Assembly (NCBI GenBank): GCA_028709985.1
Contig: JAQUTB010000015.1
Coordinates: forward strand, 1 to 12,985
DNA length: 12,985 bases
Direction of reading: 5' to 3'
DNA from: Dethiosulfovibrio sp.
GTDB lineage: Bacteria; Synergistota; Synergistia; Synergistales; Dethiosulfovibrionaceae
The first letter of the stretch is position 1, and every line of letters starts with the position of its first letter. Shown here one piece after another: positions 1 through 7,416 of this stretch. A program made the position numbers and the translations under genes. The notes beneath the pieces are model-generated. The model had not been told where the DNA came from and made no database searches. It saw only the letters and a list, made by a program, of their open reading frames with translations.

Positions 1-1235
1 GGGCCCTCCAGTTCCTCCCTGCTGAGCACCCCTTTGACCTTGGGATCGCTCCAGAGCAGTTCTATAAAATCACCCTCTCCGTCCCAACACCTCATGGCGT
101 TGGACTGGACGACTGCGTAGGCATCCTCTCTGGCCATTCCAAAACGCTCTACCAGCTCGAGAAGCACCCTCTGGCTAAACACCAATCCACCGGTCAGGTC
201 CAGGTTACGCTGCATTCTATCGACGTTTACGGTCATTCCGCTCACCACTTTTTCCATAAGACGACACATATAGTGAATCAGATGGAAAGAGTCAGGCCAG
301 GCTATGCGCTCGACGGAGGAGTGGCTTATGTCTCTCTCGTGCCACAGGGAAACGTTCTCCATCGCTGCCATGTGATAGGACCGAACCAACCTTGCCATAC
401 CGGATATCCTCTCACAGAGGATGGGGTTCTTCTTGTGAGGCATGGCAGAGGAGCCTTTTTGCTTGCTTCCGAAGGGTTCCAGCACCTCCAGGACCTCGGT
501 CCTTTGAAGGTGACGGATCTCGGTGGAGATGCGCTCCAGGGCACAGGCGAGGGAGGCGAGGGCGTAGGACACCTGGGCATGGCGGTCCCTCTGGATAACC
601 TGGGTGGAGACAGGATCGACCTTCAGCCCAAGAGAGGCACAGACTTTTTCCTCGAACTCAGGGGAGGTATGGGCCAGGGTCCCCACGGCGCCGGACAACT
701 TGCCAAAACGGATGCCTTTATCGGCCTCCTCCAGCCTTTTTCTGTCCCTCAGAAGCTGAGAGTACCAGTTGAGGACCTTCAGGCCGAAGGTCGTGGGCTC
801 TGCGTGTATTCCGTGAGACCTCCCTACACAGGGGGTCTTGCGATGCTTCTTTGCCACATCCTCCACCACTGAACAAAGCGAGTCCAGCTGCCCCATGAGA
901 ACGCCCAGGCTTTCGCTCAATCTCAGGGCGTTGGCGGTGTCGAGAACGTCGCTGCTGGTCAGGCCTAGGTGTATATACCGGCCGTTTTCTCCCACGTGAG
1001 ACGCCATATCGGTGACGAAGGCTATGACGTCGTGGTGAACCTCCGCCTCGATCCTCTCTATGTTCTCCACGTCAAAGTCGCCCTTGGATTTGATGTCCTG
1101 GTAGGCCTTCTCCGGGATGACGCCGAGATCCTTCCACGCCTCACATACCGCGACCTCGACCTTCATCCAAGACCTATACTGGTTCTCCAGGGACCAGATA
1201 TCCCTCATCTCCTGAGTCTCATACCTTTTTATCAT
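1..1235 (-). CDS. purB: Adenylosuccinate lyase, 3' end beyond window
   Basis: PurB acts twice in purine synthesis, splitting SAICAR to AICAR and adenylosuccinate to AMP, each with release of fumarate; it is a cytosolic homotetramer. About 411 codons are visible and the C-terminus lies beyond base 1; the family is about 430 residues, so only some 20 are missing. The translation starts MIKRYETQEMRDIW, typical of bacterial PurB. It has the LTSSD motif, GRSHGIHAEP with a catalytic-type His near residue 144, and the fumarase/lyase signature SSAMPHKKNP at about 262-271 with the mobile-loop Ser. The ATG at 1235 lies inside the upstream gene (17-base overlap), preceded by AGGAAGGAAAG, which suggests translational coupling. 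It is the last visible gene of the tmk run. Identity is very secure; the start is well supported by the family's N-terminus. Confidence 0.96.
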   Translation of the reverse strand, partial: MIKRYETQEMRDIWSLENQYRSWMKVEVAVCEAWKDLGVIPEKAYQDIKSKGDFDVENIERIEAEVHHDVIAFVTDMASHVGENGRYIHLGLTSSDVLDTANALRLSESLGVLMGQLDSLCSVVEDVAKKHRKTPCVGRSHGIHAEPTTFGLKVLNWYSQLLRDRKRLEEADKGIRFGKLSGAVGTLAHTSPEFEEKVCASLGLKVDPVSTQVIQRDRHAQVSYALASLACALERISTEIRHLQRTEVLEVLEPFGSKQKGSSAMPHKKNPILCERISGMARLVRSYHMAAMENVSLWHERDISHSSVERIAWPDSFHLIHYMCRLMEKVVSGMTVNVDRMQRNLDLTGGLVFSQRVLLELVERFGMAREDAYAVVQSNAMRCWDGEGDFIELLWSDPKVKGVLSREELEG

Positions 1236-1974
1236 CGTTATCTTTCCTTCCTGTACGTTTACGCGGGGTCCTGCCTGGCTCTACTATCTCCAGATAGCCC
1301 AGTACCTCTTTGTCCCACCGACACGTAACCATCTCCGAACCACCGTCGATCTGGTCCATGCGTTCCCTTTTGGAAACCTTAAAACCCTTGTCGATAAGCC
1401 TATCCCATAGGGCCCTGCCCACCGAGGCCCACCAACCTACGTCCTCCGCCAGGGAAAAATCCCCACTGACGTCCTCCGCCACGAAAAAAAAGCCCTCGAG
1501 TCTGGACAGGTATATCCTCTTGCCCATCAGTGAAACCAGGTGTTCTCCGTTCTGAATCGCGGCTGAGACGTCTTTTTTAGGAATTTCAAGCATTCCAAAG
1601 ACATCCCTGGCCTTAGGGTTCAGGTCCAGCCCATCCCCACCCATGAAGACCAATGGTATGGGGACCTCCCACCAGGAAGGACGGGATTCTACCTTCTCTG
1701 GCTCGAACATAGACAGGCCATTTTCGTCCAAAAAAACGGACTTTCCGATAGGCACATCGGGAGCATCTGCCCTCAACGAGGGAACCTTATCCCTCAGTAC
1801 CGAGGCTATAGATGTTTCGCCGAGCCCCATGCCTATGAAGGATATCAGCCTGTCCTTGTGTAAAAACCATCTATCCCCCCTCGACTCCACCACCAACCAG
1901 TCGGCCCCCACCTCGTAGAGCTTTCTCAGAAGCCCGTCGACCTCCATTGAGAGAGCATCCTTCGCTTTAGGCAT
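1219..1974 (-). CDS. Uncharacterised 251-residue protein, possibly PAS-like
   Basis: I do not recognise this protein. It looks soluble, with no signal peptide or membrane segment. Residues about 107-128 (PIPLVFMGGDGLDLNPKARD and following) resemble the start of a PAS domain, where an 'xDGxxxxxNPxAxxxFG' pattern is common. Residues about 142-172, ending in FFFVAEDVSGD, resemble the later PAS strands. This is inference from pattern only. The N-terminal 60 residues (VGADWLVVESRGDRWFLHKD) may form a separate small alpha/beta unit. The last 20 residues are highly charged and basic. The ATG overlaps the 3' end of ftsY by 8 bases (ATGCCTAA) and the stop overlaps purB by 17, so it is embedded in the operon and very probably translated. 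No strong Shine-Dalgarno sequence is seen, consistent with coupling to ftsY. Confidence 0.8.
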   Translation of the reverse strand: MPKAKDALSMEVDGLLRKLYEVGADWLVVESRGDRWFLHKDRLISFIGMGLGETSIASVLRDKVPSLRADAPDVPIGKSVFLDENGLSMFEPEKVESRPSWWEVPIPLVFMGGDGLDLNPKARDVFGMLEIPKKDVSAAIQNGEHLVSLMGKRIYLSRLEGFFFVAEDVSGDFSLAEDVGWWASVGRALWDRLIDKGFKVSKRERMDQIDGGSEMVTCRWDKEVLGYLEIVEPGRTPRKRTGRKDNDDKKV

Positions 1975-2914
1975 TTACTTCAGAGGCCTCTTCCCTGGAG
2001 GGCCCTCCCAATATGGCGTCCACGAACGACTCCACTACGAAAGGTCCTAAATCGTCGAGGCCCTCCCCTATGCCGATGTACCTTATGGGCAACCCAAGTT
2101 GATCAGCTATAGCCAGGACTATTCCGCCCTTAGCGGTGTTGTCGTATTTCGTTAGGATTATCCCCGTGAGCGGGGCGGATTCGTCGAAAACCTGGGCCTG
2201 TCTAAGGGCGTTCTGCCCCGTCACTGCGTCGAGGACCAAAAAGGACTCTATGTTGTCCCTGTCGACCTCCCTGGAGATGACCCTGTATATCTTTCCTAGC
2301 TCCTCCATAAGGTTGTGTTTGGACTGGAGCCTACCGGCGGTATCCACTATTACCACGTCGGCTTTAGATGCCTTCGCCGCGTTTATCGAGTCAAAGGTGA
2401 CAGCTCCAGCGTCGCTTCCCTTCTGCTGGGCTATGACTCTGACCCCAGTCCTCTGTCCCCAGGCCTGTAGCTGTTCCACAGCGGCAGCCCTGTAGGTATC
2501 GGCAGCCGCCATAACGACCTTCTTTCCTTGGGACTGAAAGCTTTTAGCCAGCTTGCCGGCGGTGGTTGTCTTGCCGCTTCCGTTCACCCCTACCATGACG
2601 ACCACCTTAAGGCCACCGGAGAGGTCGACCGGGGCTCCCATAGAGGGTATTTTGCTCAGCCTGTTGACGAGGATATCCCTGAAGCTGGACAGAAGGGCCT
2701 CAGGGTCCCTGACAGAATCCCTCTTGGATATGGTCTTGAGCTCGGCCACCAAGGACTCAGAGAGGTCTACCCCTACGTCGCCTGATATCAGCTTCTCCTC
2801 AAGGTCGACCCAAAAGTCCTCATCAAGTCTGCCCGAAAACAATGAGACAACGCCATCGCTCCATTTTTCCCTGACAGAGGAGAGTTTCGTCTTTAAATTT
2901 TTTAAAAAAGCCAT
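1967..2914 (-). CDS. ftsY: Signal recognition particle receptor FtsY
   Basis: FtsY is the SRP-receptor GTPase. It pairs with Ffh at the inner membrane face to hand ribosomes making membrane proteins to SecYEG. The 315-residue product has a short N-terminal region, a helical N domain, and a complete G domain: P-loop GVNGSGKT (109-116), DTYRAAA (139-145), DTAGR (191-195), TKYD (255-258, the guanine-specificity motif, usually TKxD) and GEGLDDLGPF (283-292). The long acidic A domain of E. coli FtsY is absent, as in many bacteria, so membrane contact probably relies on the basic amphipathic N-terminus (MAFLKNLKTKLSSVREKW). The ATG overlaps the ricT stop by one base (TAATG), with a purine-rich GGAGGGAG ribosome site upstream. 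Residues DTYRAA and GEG distinguish FtsY from Ffh together with the lack of an M domain. Confidence 0.97.
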   Translation of the reverse strand: MAFLKNLKTKLSSVREKWSDGVVSLFSGRLDEDFWVDLEEKLISGDVGVDLSESLVAELKTISKRDSVRDPEALLSSFRDILVNRLSKIPSMGAPVDLSGGLKVVVMVGVNGSGKTTTAGKLAKSFQSQGKKVVMAAADTYRAAAVEQLQAWGQRTGVRVIAQQKGSDAGAVTFDSINAAKASKADVVIVDTAGRLQSKHNLMEELGKIYRVISREVDRDNIESFLVLDAVTGQNALRQAQVFDESAPLTGIILTKYDNTAKGGIVLAIADQLGLPIRYIGIGEGLDDLGPFVVESFVDAILGGPSREEASEVNA

Positions 2915-4164
2915 TATTTTTCTCCCTCCCCACCGCTAACGACGTCCTTTTTTCTGTTGCTCCTTCTTCTCCTCTTCTTCTTCACGGGGACCGAGGCCCC
3001 CTGGTCTAAGGTATCCTTCTTTTCGTCAACCTGGTTCAACTGCGATTGATCCAGGTTTATTGGCTTTTTCTTCTTTCTCCTCCTTCGGGAGTTTTTCTTA
3101 GGAACACCGTCCTCCAAAGGCAGGTCATCCCTCTCGGCCTCTTTTTGGGGCTGTTCCGCTACAGGTTGATCTTTGAACTGGACCTTCCTGGCTGGATGTC
3201 TGGGAGAAGCCTTATCCTGAGGTCGTTCCCTCTCATGGATGGGCGGAACCGGCTTCTGCCCGTTGGACCGTGGGATGGATGGCACTGCCCAATCCTCTCC
3301 TGCGGCTACCTTTTCCCTGAACTGATCGAAAAGAGCCACCTCAACGGAGAAATGTGCCCCATCTGGAGCTCTCATCAGGACGCTGCCCTCCTTCACGTCC
3401 ACACCTAACATCAGAAAGTTGCCCTTAGGACCTTTGACCTTGCTGCCCGGATTGGGAAGGTCCTTCCAAAGCTCCCTGTAGACGTTGTGCTCGTAGCTCA
3501 TACAGCACATCAGACGACCACAGAGCCCCGATATCTTGCTTGGATTGAGGGCTAGGTTCTGCTCCTTCACCATTTTTATGCCAATTGGCATGAAGGCATG
3601 GAGCCAATAGCTACAGCAACATGGGCGACCACATGGGGCTATGCCCTTAACCACCTTGGCCTCGTCCCTCACGCCTATCTGACGCAGCTCTATTCTGGTC
3701 CTGAACTCCCTCGCCAAATCCCTTACGTAAGCCCTGAAATCGACCCTCTGCTCCGAGGTAAAGTAGAAAAAGAGCTTTTTTCTGTCCAGAAGATATTCCA
3801 CGTCCACGATCTTCATGGCTAGGCCGTGCTCACCTAACAGTCTCCTAGCCCCGAGGAGAACGTCCTCCTCCAGTACTCTGTTCTCCTCGTCCAGGACGAT
3901 ATCCTCCTCAGTGGCCTGTCTGACGAAAACCACTGTCTGCAAACCGGGCTCGCCGTTTTGGACCCCGTCCTTCGCCCCTTCTTCGTTGCTCCTGACGTAA
4001 AAATCGGCCTGCTCTCCGGAAATTTCCCCTGCTACCTTGGCGATTTCCTCTCCTCTGGATGTCTGAACCACCACGGGCTCACCGGGAACCAACACAGGTG
4101 TTTCGGACTCCGACACCAACCCCAGATATCGAGGTTTACCAAACACGGTCAAAAACACTTTCAA
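2914..4164 (-). CDS. ricT: PSP1/RicT (YaaT) family protein with long basic tail
   Basis: This is a homolog of B. subtilis YaaT/RicT, which with RicA and RicF forms an iron-sulfur complex that steers RNase Y-dependent mRNA maturation. The PSP1 core (about 1-290) is clear: VRDEAKVVKGIAPCGRPCCC at 165-184 and QNLALNPSKISGLCGRLMCC at 202-221. The cysteines at 178, 182-184, 215, 220 and 221 are the family's cluster-ligand set. At 416 residues it is much longer than the roughly 275-residue Bacillus protein. The extra 125 residues are Pro/Lys/Arg/Glu-rich, apparently disordered, with two basic blocks (RRRRKKKK at 360-367 and KKKRRRRSNRKK at 395-406). The chosen start is TTG at 4164, which has GAGGAGGAG 7 bases upstream. 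It overlaps holB by 29 bases and ftsY by 1. RNA-related function is known for Bacillus; here it is inferred, and no ricA or ricF is present in the window. Confidence 0.9.
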   Translation of the reverse strand: MKVFLTVFGKPRYLGLVSESETPVLVPGEPVVVQTSRGEEIAKVAGEISGEQADFYVRSNEEGAKDGVQNGEPGLQTVVFVRQATEEDIVLDEENRVLEEDVLLGARRLLGEHGLAMKIVDVEYLLDRKKLFFYFTSEQRVDFRAYVRDLAREFRTRIELRQIGVRDEAKVVKGIAPCGRPCCCSYWLHAFMPIGIKMVKEQNLALNPSKISGLCGRLMCCMSYEHNVYRELWKDLPNPGSKVKGPKGNFLMLGVDVKEGSVLMRAPDGAHFSVEVALFDQFREKVAAGEDWAVPSIPRSNGQKPVPPIHERERPQDKASPRHPARKVQFKDQPVAEQPQKEAERDDLPLEDGVPKKNSRRRRKKKKPINLDQSQLNQVDEKKDTLDQGASVPVKKKRRRRSNRKKDVVSGGEGEK

Positions 4165-4900
4165 AGGGGTACTCCTCCTCTATAATCAAAAAAACCATGT
4201 CTCCCATCATAGAGACGGAGAGATGGGTCTGATTCGCTAAAAATATCAACTGGGATAGCCCGGAGGCCTTACTGTAGAGTCCTCTGTCGGTCAAGGCGGT
4301 CACAAGGCCCTGAACCTCGCGGACGAACCCTTCCCTGTCCAACGATGCGACTCTTCCGAGCCAGTCCGTCCATTCTGCCCTGCCGCTGGGGATATGGACG
4401 GAGGAGAACACCTCTTTCTCGGGGAAAACGACGGTCAACACCCTGCTTCTCAGGGTCGGTATTAGTCGGTCTTCCTCCATCAGGAATATCAACCGACAGC
4501 CCTCCGGCGGCTCCTCCGTTATTTTCAACAGGCTATTAGCGGCGTTGAGGTTAAGCCCGTCGGCGAAGGGCACGACACCCAATCTTCCAGCGGATAACAC
4601 CGGCTTAAGAAGGAGCTCCGTCGACATCTCCCTGCACTGATCCACCGACGGAGGCCCCTCCTGGGAGGCCATTATCATATCTGGATGACTATCGTCTTTC
4701 CATCCAAGACAGGAGGGACAAATACCACACCTGCTTCCATCGTTACACAGAAGAAAACCGGCGACCTCCAGCAGAACTTCCCTGTGGAAAGCCACGGGAA
4801 GACACAGGGCCAGGGCGGACGGCGGCATATCCCCCTTGAGCCTTTCCTCCAGATCTGTCCACGCAGAGCTGGACCTTAAAAAAGCAGGGAAATCAGACAT
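4136..4900 (-). CDS. holB: DNA polymerase III delta' subunit
   Basis: This is a clamp-loader subunit that helps open the beta clamp and load it onto primed DNA. Evidence in the 254-residue product: a four-Cys zinc module C52-C58-C61-C64 followed by HPD, the arrangement shared by delta' and DnaX; LLKITEEPPE at about 124-133, a hallmark of delta'; and a sensor-1/Arg-finger-like segment LIPTLRSRVLTVVF at about 146-159. The usual 'SRC' Cys is Val here. There is no Walker A lysine motif, normal for delta', which does not hydrolyse ATP. It is about 75 residues shorter than Bacillus or E. coli HolB, so the C-terminal collar domain is reduced. The ATG at 4900 lies 25 bases inside yaaR and is preceded by GGAGG. 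Its place between yaaR and ricT matches the Bacillus order and supports the call. Confidence 0.92.
   Translation of the reverse strand: MSDFPAFLRSSSAWTDLEERLKGDMPPSALALCLPVAFHREVLLEVAGFLLCNDGSRCGICPSCLGWKDDSHPDMIMASQEGPPSVDQCREMSTELLLKPVLSAGRLGVVPFADGLNLNAANSLLKITEEPPEGCRLIFLMEEDRLIPTLRSRVLTVVFPEKEVFSSVHIPSGRAEWTDWLGRVASLDREGFVREVQGLVTALTDRGLYSKASGLSQLIFLANQTHLSVSMMGDMVFLIIEEEYPFESVFDRVW
4172..4180 (-). promoter_or_regulatory. Ribosome binding site that fixes the ricT TTG start
   Basis: On the minus strand GAGGAGGAG sits 7 bases before the TTG at 4162-4164, an ideal distance. The next in-frame candidate, GTG at 4156-4158, would be 13 bases away. The same nine bases encode the Glu-Glu-Glu run near the holB C-terminus, so a coding segment doubles as the start signal for the next gene. 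Confidence 0.65.
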
Positions 4901-5301
4901 CCCTTTATATCCTCCATCAACCTTAGAGCTTTAGTCCTTTCGTTTTCCCTGAGAAGCACGTCCTCGAGCTCCTGAAGCCATTCCTCGGTCTGTTCCACCA
5001 CGACAAAAGCCCTTCTCTCCGTCCTTCTCCAGCGAAGGTCTCGCCTGAGCAAAAAGCCCTTCAGGGCCTGATCCAGCAGCTGTTTTACCAGTTCCCTGTA
5101 TCTGCTCAGCACGATCGTAGAGGGAACCCTGGAAAGCTTGCTCCCGACCTCGTCTAACTCCTTGAGCAAGGCCTCTATCTCAACGGTATGGACGGTCCTA
5201 TCGAAGGAGCTGGACGGGACTCGACCGTGTTCCCTTTTTTCCTCCCTGATAGGGAGGCCAACCCCTCCAGACCTATCCCTGGAAGCCCTGTTTATCTTCA
5301 C
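4876..5301 (-). CDS. yaaR: YaaR family protein (DUF327)
   Basis: This is a small, mostly helical, highly charged 141-residue protein of the YaaR/DUF327 family, whose biochemical role is unknown. It has a polar N-terminal tail of about 30 residues. A helical body follows, with VEIEALLKELDEVGSKLSR (about 40-59), a YRELVKQLLDQALKGFL stretch and a C-terminal helix WLQELEDVLLRENERTKAL, patterns seen in YaaR. Synteny is the stronger support: it sits directly between tmk and holB, as in Bacillus. The start is GTG at 5301, overlapping the tmk stop as GTGA (4 bases), with GAGAGGA 8 bases upstream. The family call is likely; no function is claimed. Confidence 0.83.
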   Translation of the reverse strand: MKINRASRDRSGGVGLPIREEKREHGRVPSSSFDRTVHTVEIEALLKELDEVGSKLSRVPSTIVLSRYRELVKQLLDQALKGFLLRRDLRWRRTERRAFVVVEQTEEWLQELEDVLLRENERTKALRLMEDIKGCLISLLF

Positions 5302-5930
5302 CAGAATATCCTCTCTACAGCCTCAAGGACCCTTGAGAATACTTTATCTGGATTACCCTCGCCGTCGAGAATGCAAATTCTGTCAGGATAGCGGTCGGAA
5401 AGAGACCGAAAGCCCAAAGATACCTTGGACATAAGGCTCAAATCGGACTCCAATCTATCTGAGGTCCCCCTGCCCTTCATCCTGGAGAGGGACTCCTCCT
5501 GAGAGATGGACAAGAGCAGTGTAATATCCGGCACGGGGAAACCGCTCCAGCAAAAGAGACTTTCAACCTCCTCAAGGTTAAAACCTCTGCCAAAACACTG
5601 GTAGGCCAGGGTCGAGTCGGTGTAACGATCGCACAACACAACCTCTCCCCTCGAAAGGGAGGGGATTATCACCTGAGATAGGTTCTCACACCGATCAGCT
5701 AGGAAGAGAAAAAGCTCAGTCTTACCGTGTTTCAGGTCGCCGTTCAGGAGAATATCCCTGAGCTTTCGCCCCTCGGACCAGTCTCCTGGCTCTCTTGTGA
5801 GGGTCACAGGATAACCTATCGATCGAAGATGATCGTACAACATCCTGGCCTGGGTCGATTTTCCTGAACCATCCACGCCCTCAAAAGATATAAAAAGTCC
5901 TTTTTGATGCGTCATCGAGCCAACTCGCAT
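5298..5930 (-). CDS. tmk: Thymidylate kinase
   Basis: Tmk phosphorylates dTMP to dTDP using ATP, the step feeding dTTP synthesis. The product has the P-loop GVDGSGKST (18-26), the TREPG motif that contacts the substrate phosphate (45-49), DRYTDSTLAYQ (101-111) and a LID-like segment GRGTSDRLES. Length is 210 residues from this start, normal for the family. Start choice: ATG at 5930 has GAGGG 6 bases upstream. The ATG at 5915 (MTHQKGLFISFEG) gives the more usual short N-terminus but has only a weak ribosome site. An upstream in-frame extension to 5963 looks non-native. It is the first gene of the seven-gene minus-strand run, transcribed away from the M18 aminopeptidase gene across a gap of only about 50 bases. 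Confidence 0.95.
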   Translation of the reverse strand: MRVGSMTHQKGLFISFEGVDGSGKSTQARMLYDHLRSIGYPVTLTREPGDWSEGRKLRDILLNGDLKHGKTELFLFLADRCENLSQVIIPSLSRGEVVLCDRYTDSTLAYQCFGRGFNLEEVESLFCWSGFPVPDITLLLSISQEESLSRMKGRGTSDRLESDLSLMSKVSLGFRSLSDRYPDRICILDGEGNPDKVFSRVLEAVERIFW

Positions 5931-5935
5931 ATAAT
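5930..5935 (+). promoter_or_regulatory. Candidate -10 box for the aminopeptidase gene
   Basis: A perfect TATAAT on the plus strand would start transcription near 5942, leaving a leader of about 40 bases before the ATG at 5983. The best upstream match to TTGACA is TTGATG at 5904-5909, but the 20-base spacer is long, so the -35 assignment is weak. The box lies over the start codon proposed for tmk on the other strand. Confidence 0.4.
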
Positions 5936-5982
5936 ACCCTCGTTTCCGGTAAAAAAACCACATTTAGATTGGGAGGAATACC

Positions 5983-7374
5983 ATGACTGATACCCCAAAG
6001 AAAAATAACAGGTTCGGTAGCTGGAGAAGGTACAGCCCATCTGACATGGATAGCACAAAAGACTTTCTGATGGACATGGTTACATCCTGCAAAACCGAGA
6101 GAGAGTGCGTCAGATGGCTAAAGTCGGATCTTTCCACCAGAGGAGCCAAACCGGTACAGGAAACGGACGACCTTAAGCCAGGAGATACAGTATTCATGGA
6201 CTGGAAGGGCAGGGCTATCCTTGCTGCCAAGATAGGTAGACTCGGCCTAGAGTCGGGCGTTACCGTGATAGCCTCACACCTGGACTCTCCGAGGATAGAC
6301 GTGAAAGGACGTCCTCTGTACGAGGAGGGAGGACTAGCCCTTCTCGACTGTCATTATTACGGAGGTTTGAAAAAATATCAATGGACCAATGTTCCCCTGG
6401 CCCTACACGGAGAGATCCACAGGTCAGACGGAACCTGTCTATCCGTAGTATTGGGAGAGAGGGAGGATGAACCGATCCTTATGATACCTGACCTGGAACC
6501 TCACCTGGACAGGGACATGGAGAAGAGGAAGGCCTCCGAGACTATAGAGGGAGAGGACCTGGACGCTTTGGTCGGGAACAGGCCCCTGGGCGAAGAGGAC
6601 CTCCCGATAAAAGAAGCGATTTCCTCTCTCCTACGTGAAAAATGGGGACTGGACGAAAAAGGATTCCTCTCAGCGGATCTATCGCTCGTCCCATCAGGTC
6701 CGGCTAGGTTGGCTGGCCTGGACGGATCTATGATAGCCGCTTACGGCCTGGACGACCGAGTATGCGCTGCTATGTCCTACAAGGCCTTCTACGACATGGA
6801 GATACCGGAAAAAACAGCGGTATTCATGGCGGTCGACCGAGAGGAAATAGGTAGCGAGAGCATAGGAGGGGCCCAGGGCGCGTTTATGGACCTCTTCATG
6901 CTGGAGCTTCTCAGGGCTTCCAGCCTGGGTACGGACGTTCTCTCCCTCAGAAGGCTCTACAGCAACAGCGCAGCGGTCAGCGCCGACGTCACCTCCGGTT
7001 TGAACCCCCTATACAGCAAAAATTACGTCAGAGATCAGCAACCTCAGATGGGCAACGGAGTAGCCGTGGTAAAGTTCTCCGGCAGGGGGGGCAAATACGA
7101 CGGCAACGAGGCCAGGGGGGAGTTCGTGGCCTCCATAATAGCCTCGCTGGAGAAAAAGTCGGTGCCGTGGCAGACCGGCAGCTTCGGAAGGGTGGATAAA
7201 GCAGGTGGTGGCACGATAGCAAAATATCTGGCCAGGACCGGAATGGACACGGTTGACATGGGACCGCCTCTTCTCTCCATGCACTCTCCAATGGAGCTTA
7301 TCAGCGTAGCGGACGTGACTTCCCTGTACCACGCCTACATGGCTATCTGGGAGGATCTATCGAGCCATAATTAA
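5983..7374 (+). CDS. M18 family zinc aminopeptidase (aminopeptidase I type)
   Basis: This is a cytosolic metallo-aminopeptidase that removes N-terminal residues from peptides, probably acidic or neutral ones as in characterised M18 enzymes. The 463-residue length matches the bacterial 'aminopeptidase 1' group. The binuclear metal site is complete: H99 in SHLDSPR, bridging D257 in YGLDDR, catalytic and ligand E287/E288 in DREEIGSE, D335 in SADV, and H434 in SMHSPME. The ATG is preceded by GGGAGG at 5971-5976, 6 bases away. The gene stands alone, divergent from tmk and ending in a strong terminator. A peptide-scavenging role would suit an amino-acid-fermenting host, but that link is inference. 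Confidence 0.94.
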   Translation: MTDTPKKNNRFGSWRRYSPSDMDSTKDFLMDMVTSCKTERECVRWLKSDLSTRGAKPVQETDDLKPGDTVFMDWKGRAILAAKIGRLGLESGVTVIASHLDSPRIDVKGRPLYEEGGLALLDCHYYGGLKKYQWTNVPLALHGEIHRSDGTCLSVVLGEREDEPILMIPDLEPHLDRDMEKRKASETIEGEDLDALVGNRPLGEEDLPIKEAISSLLREKWGLDEKGFLSADLSLVPSGPARLAGLDGSMIAAYGLDDRVCAAMSYKAFYDMEIPEKTAVFMAVDREEIGSESIGGAQGAFMDLFMLELLRASSLGTDVLSLRRLYSNSAAVSADVTSGLNPLYSKNYVRDQQPQMGNGVAVVKFSGRGGKYDGNEARGEFVASIIASLEKKSVPWQTGSFGRVDKAGGGTIAKYLARTGMDTVDMGPPLLSMHSPMELISVADVTSLYHAYMAIWEDLSSHN

Positions 7375-7414
7375 AAAAGAGGGGCGGATGGTTTTGGCCA
7401 TCCGTCCCTCTTTT
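7375..7414. terminator. Bidirectional intrinsic terminator between convergent genes
   Basis: A 17-base arm at 7375-7391 (AAAAGAGGGGCGGATGG) pairs with 7398-7414 across a 6-base loop, with a single G.U wobble in the plus transcript. A-rich and T-rich flanks give a U tract in either direction: TTTT after the plus-strand stem and TTTTTT after the minus-strand stem. It begins immediately after the aminopeptidase stop and lies just beyond the stop of the S55 gene, so it probably serves both. Confidence 0.88.
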
Positions 7415-7416
7415 GG

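Noticed and set aside
273..872. Plus-strand open frame of 199 codons
   Set aside because: It lies antisense to purB, whose reading frame is complete and strongly conserved; the translation is low-information and has no recognisable motif.
5964..6230. Minus-strand open frame of 88 codons upstream of tmk
   Set aside because: It overlaps the N-terminal part of the aminopeptidase gene in antisense and reads as random sequence; the tmk leader is better explained as non-coding.
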